A stretch of 64,000 nucleotides of DNA from Beijerinckia mobilis (GCF_000745425.1 NZ_JQJH01000014.1:1-64000); one strand, 5' to 3'; positions 46,693-56,757 are shown, numbered from the stretch's first letter. The notes: generated by a model not told the origin, from the sequence alone. Program-made: numbers and translations.

Positions 46693-47751
46693 ATGTCATC
46701 TCAGAAAGTCGCTTTGATAACTGGCATAACGGGCCAGGACGGCGCCCTTTTGGCGGAGCTTCTTCTCTCGAAAAATTACATCGTCCATGGCGTCAAGCGG
46801 CGTTCATCACTCATCAATACAGAACGTGTCGATCACCTCTACCGCGATCCGCATGAGCATGATCTTCGATTTCTGATGCATTACGGAGATTTGACGGATT
46901 CGACGAACCTTATCCGCATCGTGCAAGAGGTTCAGCCGGACGAAATCTATAATCTCGCGGCACAAAGTCATGTGCAGGTCAGTTTTGAGACACCAGAATA
47001 TACTGCTAATTCAGATGCGATAGGAACATTGCGTATCCTTGAAGCAATTCGTATTCTGAATTTATGCGAGAAGACCCGTTTCTATCAGGCCTCAACCTCC
47101 GAACTCTATGGCAAGGTGCAGGCGATCCCGCAGAACGAGACGACCCCATTCTATCCGCGCTCGCCCTATGCTGCCGCTAAGCTTTATGCTTATTGGATCA
47201 CGGTCAATTACCGTGAAGCCTATAATATGCATGCGTCGAACGGCATTCTGTTCAACCATGAAGGCCCGACACGCGCGGAAACATTCGTCACCCGCAAGAT
47301 CACCCGCGCCGTTGCCGCCATCCATCTTGGCTTTCAGGAAAAGCTCTTCCTCGGTAATCTCGATGCCAAGCGCGATTGGGGCAATGCGCGCGATTATGTC
47401 GAGGGCATGTGGATGATCCTGCAACAGGACGAGCCGGATGATTATGTGCTCGCCACTGGTGAGACGCATACGGTCCGTGAGTTCGTGGAGCGGGCTTTTG
47501 CCGAAATAGGAATCGAAATCACCTGGAAGGGTGAAGGCGTGAACGAACATGGTATCGACGCCAAGAGCGGCCGTGTGCTCGTCGAGATCGATGAACGCTA
47601 TTTCCGTCCGACGGAAGTGGATCTGCTGCTTGGTGATCCTACCAAAGCCAATAAAAAGCTTGGTTGGAAGCACAAAACGCCGTTCCCGCAACTCGTGTCG
47701 GACATGGTCGCGAGCGATCTCGTCACCATGAAAAAGCGTGGGCGGATCTGA
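46693..47751 (+). CDS. gmd: GDP-mannose 4,6-dehydratase
   Basis: Gmd converts GDP-D-mannose to GDP-4-keto-6-deoxy-mannose, the first step to GDP-L-fucose and GDP-rhamnose-type sugars. The 352-residue extended-SDR protein has NADP-binding GITGQDG (11-17), VKRRSS (34-39), the catalytic ASTSELYG (133-140) with Thr135/Glu137, and Tyr159/Lys163 in YAAAK. The usual HESPRRGETFVTRK block reads [14 protein letters not shown] here (189-202), three changes in a normally conserved stretch. fcl follows 343 bases downstream. Confidence 0.95.
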   Translation: MSSQKVALITGITGQDGALLAELLLSKNYIVHGVKRRSSLINTERVDHLYRDPHEHDLRFLMHYGDLTDSTNLIRIVQEVQPDEIYNLAAQSHVQVSFETPEYTANSDAIGTLRILEAIRILNLCEKTRFYQASTSELYGKVQAIPQNETTPFYPRSPYAAAKLYAYWITVNYREAYNMHASNGILFNHEGPTRAETFVTRKITRAVAAIHLGFQEKLFLGNLDAKRDWGNARDYVEGMWMILQQDEPDDYVLATGETHTVREFVERAFAEIGIEITWKGEGVNEHGIDAKSGRVLVEIDERYFRPTEVDLLLGDPTKANKKLGWKHKTPFPQLVSDMVASDLVTMKKRGRI

Positions 47752-48094
47752 CGGTTCCGAATCCCTGTCAGCGGGACGCGTGAGCGACGTTTTCGGATTT
47801 CCGTAAACCGATCAACCGGGAAGGGAATATCCCTTTTCGGAAACACGGAATCTGTTTACAAAATTGGATACGTCATTCACGAGTAGACTTTATGGCGCAT
47901 AGAGCAAGCGCACGGATGCTCCAGCTTTAAAAGTTATCAGTCCGGTCCGTTGCAGCGTTCGAACGGGATGCGGGAAGTCATTGCCAGCATGGGTGACTTT
48001 CGCGGTAAAATTTCAGCAAGCGATTGTCTTTCAGGGTAGGGAAGCGGCTTTTTGTCAGCAGCCGCATGCGCGAGACCGCAATAAGGAGAGAACC
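47752..48094. other. Intergenic between gmd and fcl
   Basis: The stretch contains a CCCTGTCAGCGGGACGCGTGAG segment that may be a fragment of the family C repeat, and a small palindrome AAGGGA ata TCCCTT (47821-47835) followed by TTCGG. The size of the gap suggests fcl has its own promoter, but none could be named. The fcl frame is open upstream to 47981. Confidence 0.4.
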
Positions 48095-49051
48095 ATGACG
48101 GCAGTTCCGGCGCGGCGGCGCATTTTTGTCGCCGGACATAGTGGGATGGTCGGGTCGGCGATCGTGCGGCGTCTGTCGAATGATCCCGGGGTCGAGATCC
48201 TGACTGCCAGCCGCGCGGAGGTCGATCTGCGGGATCAGACGAGGGTTCACACTTATCTTGCGGAGACGCGGCCGGACATTATCATTCTGGCGGCGGCGAA
48301 AGTCGGCGGCATTCTCGCCAATGACACCTATCCGGCCGATTTTCTTTACGAGAACCTGATCATCGAAACCAATGTAATCGGAGCTGCCCATGCGGCGGGT
48401 GTCGATCGTCTGGTCTTTCTCGGTTCTTCCTGCATTTACCCGAAATTTGCGCCGCAACCGATCGCCGAATCCTCGCTGCTTACCGGTCCATTGGAGCCTA
48501 CCAATGAATGGTATGCGATTGCCAAGATCGCCGGCATCAAACTCTGCGAGGCTTTCCGCAAACAGCACGGCCGGCACTATATTTCGGTCATGCCGTGCAA
48601 CCTCTATGGCACAAACGATAATTTCGATCTCAAGACCAGTCACGTTCTGCCCGCTTTGATTCGCAAATTCCATGAAGCCAAGGTAGCGGGTCAGAAGGAA
48701 GTCGTTGTCTGGGGGACGGGAACCCCTTTGCGTGAATTTCTCCATGTCGATGATCTGGCTGATGGGGTCGTCTTCCTCATGGATCATTATGACGGTGCCG
48801 AGACGATCAATTGTGGTGCGGGATCCGATGTCACGATCAAGGAGCTTGCCGAGATCATCAAAGACGTCATGGGTTTTTCGGGTACGCTCGTTTTCGATAC
48901 TACGAAACCCGACGGAACACCGCGCAAGCTCATGGATTCGAGCCGCATCGCGGCGCTTGGTTGGAAGCCTCGTATTGGCTTGAAACAAGGAATCGAGAGC
49001 GTTTATGAATGGTTTTTGCGGGAGAAAGTCCCAGTCTTGACCTCTGCATGA
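48095..49051 (+). CDS. fcl: GDP-L-fucose synthase
   Basis: Fcl (WcaG) epimerises and reduces GDP-4-keto-6-deoxy-mannose to GDP-L-fucose, completing the pathway started by Gmd. The 318 residues show RRIFVAGHSGMVGSAI (NADP site, 8-23), LAAAKVGGI, the active-site GSSCIYP (110-116), and Tyr140/Lys144 in WYAIAK. MPCNLYGTNDNFD and PLREFLHVDDLAD follow as expected. ATG 48095 has AAGGAGAG five bases upstream, far better than the open extension to 47981. Confidence 0.95.
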   Translation: MTAVPARRRIFVAGHSGMVGSAIVRRLSNDPGVEILTASRAEVDLRDQTRVHTYLAETRPDIIILAAAKVGGILANDTYPADFLYENLIIETNVIGAAHAAGVDRLVFLGSSCIYPKFAPQPIAESSLLTGPLEPTNEWYAIAKIAGIKLCEAFRKQHGRHYISVMPCNLYGTNDNFDLKTSHVLPALIRKFHEAKVAGQKEVVVWGTGTPLREFLHVDDLADGVVFLMDHYDGAETINCGAGSDVTIKELAEIIKDVMGFSGTLVFDTTKPDGTPRKLMDSSRIAALGWKPRIGLKQGIESVYEWFLREKVPVLTSA

Positions 49052-49656
49052 ATCGTCACCCGGTTGCTCGTCAGCGGGTAGAACGATTGTCGTCATGGTT
49101 TTGTGATAGTTCGATGCCGTGATGATGACACGACCTTAGCTGTTGGCGTTGCGCCAGAAGGCATGACGGGCAAGTATTAGCGCCATTGTGTTATCGTCTT
49201 ATGCTTCAATGAATGCAGAGCGATACGTTTATCGAGCAGATCCGGTTTAAGTAACGACCTTTTCGACAGTCGTGATTCGCGATAAAGGGGTACGGTGCGA
49301 GATTTCTTATTATGTCTTTCAGTCAGGGGAGCCGTGTGGGAACATCCGGAGAGGCTCAAAAGCATCGAATGTTCAACAGAATTGATTTTTGAATCGCTAT
49401 TCTTAAAAACGCATCAAATAGGCTCAAAAAGTGGTATTTCCTTTTTGGTTTAATGCTCAAAGGAAAAAGCGGGATGTGATTGAGCCTGGTCAGTTTTCAT
49501 AATAGCGTCTTTCATTCGTTCTTCGCATAATATTTGATAGAAATCTGTCTCCCTGCAGGGGTGGCAAATTATTGATTGCAACGAGATTCGGAATAATTCG
49601 GATGCGGCCACCATATTTGTATCGTGGCTGGTCCGTTGTTTTGAGATAAGAATTTC
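49052..49656. other. Intergenic, AT-rich, no gene seen
   Basis: About 600 bases separate fcl from the polysaccharide-type membrane protein. Small frames on both strands lack ribosome sites and protein character. The AT-rich right half (49380-49650) probably holds the downstream gene's promoter. Confidence 0.4.
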
Positions 49657-50949
49657 ATGCAAATTGCTCATTTTTTGCTTCTCGGTCTGATCATCCTGTG
49701 TCCGATATTGGCGATCTCCGATGATTTGATGATCGAAAGCATTTTCCTCTTATGGACGGCGGTCGCGCTGGGTGTGGCGGCCTGGGGACTTTCCGCAGCG
49801 GATCTCGCCTTTCTGATCAGCTCGACGCGGATTTTTCTCCTCGCGGCATTTGTTCTCGCAATCTGGTTTCTTCTCCAGGTCATGCCGGCGCTCCCTGGCA
49901 TTCCGATCCATTCCATCTGGACCGCCACATCGGAAGCGCTGCGGCAGTCCGTGCCGGGCCATATCAGCATCGATCCTGGTGCCACCGCTTTGGCACTGGC
50001 TTTCTATCTTCTCCTGATCGGCATTGTCATTTTGACGACCATACTAAGTATAGACCGCAGAAAAGCGACGCATATTCTGATCAGTGCGACATGCGCCAGC
50101 GTCTTTCTCGCCTGTCTTGCGGTCGCCCGTTTTTTCAGTGACCCGGGTTCCTTTGTGCTGGATCACAGTCATTTCGACGAAGCGATCGATAGCGCATGCC
50201 TTGGCCTTATTTTCTCGGCGGCTTGCCTCTGTATGTTTTACGAGCGGCATGAGACACGGCCGCATTCGCCCTCGCGTCAGGGAGCGCCCTTCGCACTACA
50301 GATGTTGTTTGGCGCATTTGCTTTTGTGATCTGCGTAGTCGCGATTGCACTCCAATATTCCGGGTCGCTCTTCTTTGCCGCCATTGTCGGCATCGGAGGA
50401 TTCCTCTCCGTCATCTGCGTCCGGAGGCTGTCGCTTGGCCGGCTGGGCGCTGGAGCGATCGCCGCCACATCCTCAATCATTGCCCTGGTTTTAATCGCCG
50501 GTGCTGCTGGTCAAGCGGATCCGAGGTTGGCTTTTGTCAGGAAGGATCCCGCCTCGCTTGCCCTGACACAAAGATTGCTCGACGATACGCCTTTTCTCGG
50601 CACGGGCTCAGGCAGTTTACCGAGTTTGATGTCGATCTATCATTTTCGAGTTCCCGGCGGGGAAAAGGCGGAAGTTGTGACTGCTGCAGCCCGGTTTTCT
50701 ATTGAGATGGGCCGTCCTGCCTTATGGCTCGCGCTTGTGGCCGCCTCCCTTTCCGCCATCGTCCTGCTCCGGGGTGCTTGGAGGCGCGGGCGTGATTCCT
50801 TTTATGCAACGGCTGGCGCCGCGGGCATCGCCATCCTCACCATTCTCGCCTTCGTCAACAACGGACTTTTTGGTTCCTCGCTTCTTGTCCTAGCTGCGGT
50901 CCTCTTCGGTTTGGCACTGGCACAACGCACCAGCCGCTTCTCCACATGA
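49657..50949 (+). CDS. Polytopic membrane protein, O-antigen ligase/polymerase-like
   Basis: The 430-residue product has ten or more hydrophobic segments. A hydrophilic periplasmic-type stretch late in the protein reads LALTQRLLDDTPFLGTGSGSLPSLMSIYHFRVPGG. Such a loop with a (P)(F/L)xGxGxG block before the last helices is typical of O-antigen ligase (WaaL) and Wzy-like polymerases. Its position after gmd and fcl supports a role in a fucose-containing surface polysaccharide, but this is inference and sequence families of this type are very divergent. No strong ribosome site is seen at ATG 49657. Confidence 0.6.
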   Translation: MQIAHFLLLGLIILCPILAISDDLMIESIFLLWTAVALGVAAWGLSAADLAFLISSTRIFLLAAFVLAIWFLLQVMPALPGIPIHSIWTATSEALRQSVPGHISIDPGATALALAFYLLLIGIVILTTILSIDRRKATHILISATCASVFLACLAVARFFSDPGSFVLDHSHFDEAIDSACLGLIFSAACLCMFYERHETRPHSPSRQGAPFALQMLFGAFAFVICVVAIALQYSGSLFFAAIVGIGGFLSVICVRRLSLGRLGAGAIAATSSIIALVLIAGAAGQADPRLAFVRKDPASLALTQRLLDDTPFLGTGSGSLPSLMSIYHFRVPGGEKAEVVTAAARFSIEMGRPALWLALVAASLSAIVLLRGAWRRGRDSFYATAGAAGIAILTILAFVNNGLFGSSLLVLAAVLFGLALAQRTSRFST

Positions 50950-51231
50950 GAGCAGACGATTCAGGTCCCCTGCCGGATGGGATTCGTCGCGTGGGTATTG
51001 CACGCCGATGTGGATGGAAGGGCAGTTTTGGTGCCACCTGCTGGATCGAGAAGAATTGAGGTCTTTTCGGCCTGGTGAAAACGGACATTGGTTTTCCGCA
51101 AGCGCCCGGAAATCGAGATCGGTTGGATCAGGGAGAACTGGTATAAGCTATCGCCTGCCTGAAGCTGACCGGAACAGACCATGATGGTTTGGCGGGCGCA
51201 ATCCCTTCCCAACCCCGGTGAGGATTTTGAA

Positions 51232-51738
51232 ATGATTGATGTCTCCATGGCAGTGCGGTGCTCGCGAAATGCGCTGGCGGCTTCCGTTTTGCTTTTTGGC
51301 CTTGGTGCCCCCTTTGCCGCGCGCGCGGAAGGCCCTTTCGCGAATCTGGCTGGTTATTGGGGCGGAGAAGGCACGATTCGTTTGACGAACGGGACAAGTG
51401 AGCGCATCCGCTGCAAGGGCAGCTATGCGGTGGCAACCGGTGGTAGCGCCATCGAGCAGAGACTGCGTTGTGCAAGCGACAGTTATAAACTGGACATCAA
51501 TGCCAATGTCACCGCCTCCGGAGCTTCGATTTCCGGATCCTGGAGTGAATCGACGCGCAATGCGACCGGTGTCGTCACCGGTACAGCCTCGCCGACAATG
51601 ATCAGGGCGCGCGTCGATGGAGCCGGTTTTTCCGCCGGTCTGTCGATTTCAACAAACGGACGCAAGCAGGCCGTGACCTTTTCCTCGGAAGGGGCGACCG
51701 ATATTGCCGGTGTGATGATTACCATGCACAAAAGCTGA
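51232..51738 (+). CDS. Exported hypothetical protein (168 aa)
   Basis: A signal peptide (LAASVLLFGLGAPFAARAEG) precedes a mature domain of about 135 residues. It opens FANLAGYWGGEGTIRLTNGT, then ERIRCKGSYAVATGG and LRCASDSYKLDINANV. Repeated short beta strands and Gly/Ser turns suggest a small beta-barrel or beta-sandwich in the periplasm. This pattern recurs in alphaproteobacterial hypothetical proteins, but no function is known to me. ATG 51232 has GAGG upstream; 51181 is an earlier in-frame ATG. Confidence 0.75.
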   Translation: MIDVSMAVRCSRNALAASVLLFGLGAPFAARAEGPFANLAGYWGGEGTIRLTNGTSERIRCKGSYAVATGGSAIEQRLRCASDSYKLDINANVTASGASISGSWSESTRNATGVVTGTASPTMIRARVDGAGFSAGLSISTNGRKQAVTFSSEGATDIAGVMITMHKS

Positions 51739-51804
51739 CCCGTCGGATCCTTGAGATGGATTCCGGGGCAGGCTCCGGCAATTGCCCATATCATAATCTA
51801 TCGT

Positions 51805-51838
51805 ATCGGAGCCAAAAGGGAGTGCCTTTGGCTCCGAT
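51805..51838. terminator. Bidirectional hairpin between the exported protein and MMPL genes
   Basis: ATCGGAGCCAAAAGG (51805-51819) pairs with CCTTTGGCTCCGAT (51825-51838) with one bulged A. It lies between two convergent genes, 67 bases after the first and 73 bases after the second. Confidence 0.65.
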
Positions 51839-51910
51839 CTGTTTCAAGGGAACGAGAGCACGTGGTGGATGTCTCTCTGTATCTTCACGCAATCAACACT
51901 CTGGTTCAGG

Positions 51911-54304
51911 TCATGCTGCCTGCTTGCCACCTCTCCGGTTCCGTCGTGCGATCTGCCGCAGCACCGTTACCGTTGGGCGCAGGATGAAAAGATCGGCGGT
52001 TAAAGCGGCGATCATCGCAAAGGCGGAGAGCCAGCCGAACAACCGTTGTGAGGGTAGATCCGAGAAGACGGTGACCGCGAGTCCGCAGGCCAGGACGACG
52101 GATGTCAGAATCAAGGCCGGACCGACGAGGATGGTCGCCCTTTCCACCGCAAGTGCCGGATCGGCTTTCGGATCATCTTCAAGACGCAAGCGGTTCAGAA
52201 AATGGATGGTGGCGCTCAGGCCCAATCCAAAAGAGACCGTTAAAGCGACCACGCTGGCAAATTGCAGCCCGTCCCCCGTCAGACGCAGCAGCGCGCCGGC
52301 CGCCACAACCGGGAAGATGCCTGGGAGAATGCTGGCCAGCATGACGACGAATGAGCGGAAAGCGAGGCCGATGAAGGCCGCCACGAAGAAGAATTCGATG
52401 GTTAGTCCGCGATTGAGCTTTTCGATCATTGCCGCGCTGTTGCGCGCGGCAATGGCGGAAAGGCCGGTGACGGAGATCTTAAAGCCTGGGTGGGCCTCGC
52501 GGACCGGTTGCAAAGCCTTGTCGAGCGCGATGACGATTGGCAAAAGGTTGCTTGCGTCAATATCAGGTATGCGGCCGGAGACGACGACGGCGTCCTGCGG
52601 TGCATCGATGAAACGACGGGTCAGATATTCCGGCAGCATGTCGACATATTGCTTGAGTGTCGCGACATCATTGATGCCGGCCTTTTCGGCGAGCCACCGC
52701 CGGAGCGTCTCCAGTGACCAAACATTGCCGACGCCAGCCTGATGTTCGATCGTGGCATGCACTGTGCCGATCGTCGCAAGGGTTTGCGGATCGTAAAGTG
52801 ATGTGCCCTTGGGAAATTCGATGAGAACGTCAATCGGATTGGCGCCGGTCAGCTTGGCATCGAGACGGCCGGCGGCCTCGACGGCCTGTTCTCTGTCCGG
52901 GACCTGATCGGCAAGCCGGTAGCGTGGTTCGAGGCTCGCATAGACAAAGCCGAGCGAGATCACGATGCAGAGGCCGAGCAGGCTGTAGAGAACCGGATGG
53001 CTGACCATGCGCGCGGCGATCCAGCCGCAGAAATTGCGCAGGGCTTGCACGCCGTAGTCACGCCGGCGTGCCTTGGCGGCGAAGGACGCATCTTTCGGCA
53101 GCAGTATCAAGCCGAGAAGCGGTGCCAGAGTGAGGACCGCCACCAGTGCGATGAAGGTGGCAAGCAGGCCAGCTTCACCGAAGGTCCGGATCAGGTCGGA
53201 ACTTGAAAATTGCAGCGCGATGAAGGAAAGCGCGGCAGTTGCATGGGTCAATACGCAGGCGGGCCCGACGATCAGGATGGAATGGCGGATCGCCATGCGT
53301 TTGGGCTGGCCGGCGATCAGGCGGTCGCGGATCGCGAATGTCAGCTGCATGCTGTCGGAAAAGCTGATCACCATGATCAGCGGCGTCATCACGTTGAGGA
53401 ACATGTTCAGCCGGAAATCGAGCCAGCCGAGGAAGCCGAGTGACAGTAGGATCGCGGTGAGGGGAGGTGCCGCCGCGACGATCATGAAGGAGACGCGGCG
53501 GAAGAACACAATGGCAATGAGGCATCCTGCGACGAAGCCGATCGCGTTATAGGTCAGCCGGTCGCGCTCGACGGCCTGGCGGATCTCGAGCTGCATCACC
53601 GGAACGCCGGACAATTCCGCTCGGAGCCCCGTGCCCTGGAGATCCTCGGCCATGGTTTGCCGGATTTCCTTGATCGTTCCGTCGAGCCCCTTGCTGGAAG
53701 CGACTTCCGGATCGAGCGCGAGAACGATCATGGTCAACTGGCCGTCCTCGGAAAGAAGTTTGCCGCGAATGATCTCGTTGCCGCGGATTCTTTTGACGAG
53801 GTGGTCGTAATCGGCTCCCTCCGGCAGGGTTTCCGGAAAGAGGGGAGGGGGAATATGACCTTCTTCCGGCGGCTGCCGCGCGGAAAAGATCGAAATAATG
53901 CCTCTTGTGCCGTCGACCAGTTGCAGATCGGTCGCAAGATCGCGCAATTTTTCCAGAGAATTGCGTTGCAGGAGCGTCTCGCCCTCGATCACCACCAGCA
54001 CATCATATTCCGTCGAGGGAAAGCGCTTGGTGACTTCCTCATATTGATGAAATTCCGGTGTGTCGGAGCGGAACAATTGGCTGAGAGAATCATCGACCTT
54101 GAGGCGTTCGACTCCAAAGGCTGCGAAAATGACGAGGAGGCTGAAGAGGAGGCCGACGACGACGGGAAAGCGCAAGGAAACGAGGCCGAATTTTTCGACG
54201 TTAAGCGCGAGGGGCGGCAGTTGTTTCTGGCCGATATATTCGGCGTCGTGATCGCCGGAGAGGCCTGCATTGGGGTCGAGATCGGATTGTGCTGACAGTT
54301 TCAT
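51911..54304 (-). CDS. MMPL/RND-family exporter
   Basis: The 797-residue inner-membrane protein has the RND plan twice over. A membrane segment (about 42-62) is followed by a large periplasmic loop, five helices (about 250-405), a second single helix (about 435-455), another loop, and five helices (about 645-780). GVERLKVDDSLSQLFRSDTPE after the first helix is typical of MMPL/SSD-type transporters for lipids or hydrophobic molecules. It resembles the hopanoid transporter HpnN in size and plan, but no hopanoid genes are nearby, so the substrate is left open. Confidence 0.85.
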   Translation of the reverse strand: MKLSAQSDLDPNAGLSGDHDAEYIGQKQLPPLALNVEKFGLVSLRFPVVVGLLFSLLVIFAAFGVERLKVDDSLSQLFRSDTPEFHQYEEVTKRFPSTEYDVLVVIEGETLLQRNSLEKLRDLATDLQLVDGTRGIISIFSARQPPEEGHIPPPLFPETLPEGADYDHLVKRIRGNEIIRGKLLSEDGQLTMIVLALDPEVASSKGLDGTIKEIRQTMAEDLQGTGLRAELSGVPVMQLEIRQAVERDRLTYNAIGFVAGCLIAIVFFRRVSFMIVAAAPPLTAILLSLGFLGWLDFRLNMFLNVMTPLIMVISFSDSMQLTFAIRDRLIAGQPKRMAIRHSILIVGPACVLTHATAALSFIALQFSSSDLIRTFGEAGLLATFIALVAVLTLAPLLGLILLPKDASFAAKARRRDYGVQALRNFCGWIAARMVSHPVLYSLLGLCIVISLGFVYASLEPRYRLADQVPDREQAVEAAGRLDAKLTGANPIDVLIEFPKGTSLYDPQTLATIGTVHATIEHQAGVGNVWSLETLRRWLAEKAGINDVATLKQYVDMLPEYLTRRFIDAPQDAVVVSGRIPDIDASNLLPIVIALDKALQPVREAHPGFKISVTGLSAIAARNSAAMIEKLNRGLTIEFFFVAAFIGLAFRSFVVMLASILPGIFPVVAAGALLRLTGDGLQFASVVALTVSFGLGLSATIHFLNRLRLEDDPKADPALAVERATILVGPALILTSVVLACGLAVTVFSDLPSQRLFGWLSAFAMIAALTADLFILRPTVTVLRQIARRNRRGGKQAA

Positions 54305-54506
54305 CAGGCCGGATCTCCCAAAGAGCTTGAAGCCGCGGTCCTGCGGGTCTCGCGGAATGGAAAAATTGACGGGATGAAGTCTTGATCACGATATTCGTGG
54401 TTGCTGACAGCTATTAGACCATCGGCCGAAGAGACGGAAGCGGGGATGCGGAACCGAAGAAGTCATGCGGTCTCGGCGTGAGGAGTTTCCCCTACAGCAC
54501 CTACCG

Positions 54507-54821
54507 CTACAGAGGGCCGCGCCCCCACCATTGCCTGTCGATTTCCTCTTCGGTCTTATCGTTGACGCGCGCCTTGGCTTTACGGCAGACGGCGTAGGAT
54601 TCGCTGCCCGGGGTGAGCCCGTAGGACTGGCAGACGGCGTCGTCATTGGGGAAATGTCCGAGCGATGCGTCGCCGCGAATGCAATCTCCGCGGGCGATAC
54701 CCAATTCGCAGCGGCCGGGCATGGATTTCGCGCAGCCAGCGAGCCCGTTAAGCAAGGGAAGAAGCGCGAGTGCCGCAAGAAAAGGCGGCAGGAAAAGGTG
54801 CGATGATGGCAAAGACAGCAT
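54507..54821 (-). CDS. Small putative lipoprotein (104 aa)
   Basis: The N-terminus is a signal with a lipobox-like end (LLPLLNGLAGC), suggesting a lipid-anchored protein. The mature part holds five further cysteines and the motif DDAVCQSYGLTPGSESYAVC, common in small exported alphaproteobacterial proteins, where a Cys-x-(S/Y)-(Y/F)-G ... Y-x-x-C pair recurs. Function is unknown. It lies 200 bases upstream of the MMPL gene on the same strand, so co-expression is possible. Confidence 0.65.
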   Translation of the reverse strand: MLSLPSSHLFLPPFLAALALLPLLNGLAGCAKSMPGRCELGIARGDCIRGDASLGHFPNDDAVCQSYGLTPGSESYAVCRKAKARVNDKTEEEIDRQWWGRGPL

Positions 54822-55290
54822 TCCCCTTATCGCATCTGGTCCGGCGCGGCATCTGACGGGATGAGGCGCGCCGCGAATTCTTCCGCAATCCTTGCACTGG
54901 ATCAGGAAGAACTCTCATCATTCTGGATTGCTTAGCTTGCGCACGGACGAGCGGCAAGTGACGGTTTGGAAAGGAAGAGGGCAGAGCACGAATAAAATCG
55001 ATAAAGTACAGATAATAATAGAATTTTTGAATTGAAATCTCTGGTCGTTGTGGAAAGTCCATGAGTGAAGTGAGCTATGACCCTTCGCCTGCCGATTGAT
55101 CGGAGGACAATTAGCGTTTGGAAACATCCGTGAGCACTCGCGGCATTGCCCCACGCGTCCGGGGGAACGGAGCGGATGCGCGAATTTTCTCGCTGGTGAT
55201 GTTTCCAAACGTCTTTTTGAGGCGCGTTGCGGGCGCATTATCAGTCGGTTGCACAATTGTCGCTTGGCTCGAAACCGGCCATTTACAAGG
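54822..55290. other. Intergenic, no gene seen
   Basis: This stretch lies between two small reverse-strand genes. It includes an AT-rich run (54985-55040) likely to hold the promoter of the lipoprotein gene. Open frames here overlap each other and show no protein character. Confidence 0.4.
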
Positions 55291-55533
55291 TCATTTTTTC
55301 ATTTGGTTCTTGACCTTGAGAATTTCCTTCGCGCATCCGACGGTCAGATTATCGGCATTTTTTTTGAGACAGTCCTTGATCCTTCCTCCGCCGGGCTCGA
55401 CACCCGCACAGAGCTGCCTGATTTCCGGACCACAGACAGCGCGGAGTTTTTTCAGCTCCGCCATCATTTCCTGCGCCATGGCGGACGGGATTCCTATAAG
55501 GAAAAGAATGACAAGGATGATGCTGACACGCAT
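55291..55533 (-). CDS. Exported cysteine-rich-repeat protein (80 aa)
   Basis: A signal peptide (RVSIILVILFLIGIPSAMAQ) is followed by a 60-residue mature part with four regularly spaced cysteines (VCGPEIRQLCAGVEPGGGRI, then KDCLKKNADNLTVGC). This matches the Cys-rich GLG1-type repeat found in small alphaproteobacterial exported proteins. It is probably periplasmic with two disulfides; its role is unknown. GGAGGAAACA directly before ATG 55533 settles the start over the longer frame from 55602. Confidence 0.8.
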   Translation of the reverse strand: MRVSIILVILFLIGIPSAMAQEMMAELKKLRAVCGPEIRQLCAGVEPGGGRIKDCLKKNADNLTVGCAKEILKVKNQMKK

Positions 55534-56301
55534 TGTTTCCTCCGGATTATAATTATCATCGCAATGAGTACGATAGGTCTTGAGAGCTTTAAACGGTGAC
55601 ACGGCCGCTCTTTGTCACAACAATTCGATGTCATCACGATGGATAGAACGCATTGCGATGTGCATCTCTCGTCGCACCGCGAGCTCTGCTATAATGATTG
55701 GTGGAACTCTGCCCATTCTGACGCAGGAACCTGAGTGTCATGCCAATCGAGGATGAGAATGTTTTCGATCGAAGGAAAGTCGCGGGTCTATTCAGAATAT
55801 TTGGAAATAGGCTTGTCTTTCAGGATAGCCATGTGAAACATTCAAACAATTGTCTTCGTGGAGTGGATTGCGCCGCAGCAATCATCATTCATGGATGTGC
55901 TTTGCTTGCCGACGCTCTTATATGAATCCTGAATGAATCCGGTGTTAGGGGCGGCAACAATGATCCGTGGAAGCCTCTCGAGAAAAAACCTCAAGAAAAG
56001 CTCTGAGGCGGCGTGGAACTTTAGTTATTTTTGGCTATTTCAGAAACTGGTGCCAAAACCCTGCCACCTTGATGAAGATCAAGTGGCTTGGCGCAAGCGC
56101 GCATACATCCATGCCATTGTGTGAATTTCAGACAGGCCGCTGGCTCGAGGCAGCCATAGTGGTGATGTATGGAATGCGTTTGACGGAGGGGATGTTCATG
56201 CCGAGAACCATCGATCGGACGTAATGGCGGGGCGGGGCACCGCCGTTCGGACCTTCCTTCAATGCCGGACGCCAATATATTACTCGATAGAGGGCGCTAC
56301 C
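55534..56301. other. Long intergenic region, no gene seen
   Basis: About 770 bases hold several short frames on both strands, none with a convincing ribosome site or recognisable sequence. The region may contain gene remnants. No terminator for the regulator gene was found. Confidence 0.4.
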
Positions 56302-56757
56302 TCAATTTGCAATTGGCAGGGCTGTTTCCGTCTTGATTCCTTCCAATGCGAAGCGCGACGTGACTTTCTTGAGCGGGGTCAGACTGATGAGCCGCTTATA
56401 AAAGGCATCGAAGGCAGCGGCATTGGGGACGATGACTCGCAACAGATAATCGATATCGCCCGCCATGCGATACACATCGAGAACTTCCTCCATCTGCGCG
56501 ATTTCCTCGGCAAAATGTTCGATATCCTGCTGTGAATGCGAATCAATCTCGATCAGAACGAAGACGGTCATTTGCAAGCCGAGCTTGAGCGGATCAAGCA
56601 AGGCAATCCGCCGCTTGATGATGCCCAGGGCCTCGAGTTTCTGCAAACGCTTCCAGCAGGGCGTCTGGGAAAGACCGACCTGGCTTGCGATTTCGCTGAT
56701 GGATAGGGAGGCATCTTTCTGAACCAGACGCAAAATCCGTTTATCAATCGCATCCAT
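56302..56757 (-). CDS. Lrp/AsnC-family transcriptional regulator
   Basis: The 151-residue protein has an N-terminal helix-turn-helix (MDAIDKRILRLVQKDASLSI, SEIASQVGLSQTPCWKRLQKLE) and a C-terminal RAM ligand-binding domain (QMTVFVLIEID, VYRMAGDIDYLLRVIV). Family members bind amino acids or related effectors as octamer-type assemblies. It is transcribed away from the organosulfur operon, so it is a candidate regulator of that operon and of itself; this is inference from position. ATG 56757 is preferred; ATG 56778 and 56799 are also in frame. Confidence 0.92.
   Translation of the reverse strand: MDAIDKRILRLVQKDASLSISEIASQVGLSQTPCWKRLQKLEALGIIKRRIALLDPLKLGLQMTVFVLIEIDSHSQQDIEHFAEEIAQMEEVLDVYRMAGDIDYLLRVIVPNAAAFDAFYKRLISLTPLKKVTSRFALEGIKTETALPIAN

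Noticed and set aside
55096-55599. 167-codon forward frame across the Cys-rich protein gene
   Set aside because: The opposite strand has a perfect ribosome site, a signal peptide and a known Cys pattern; the forward frame is its shadow.
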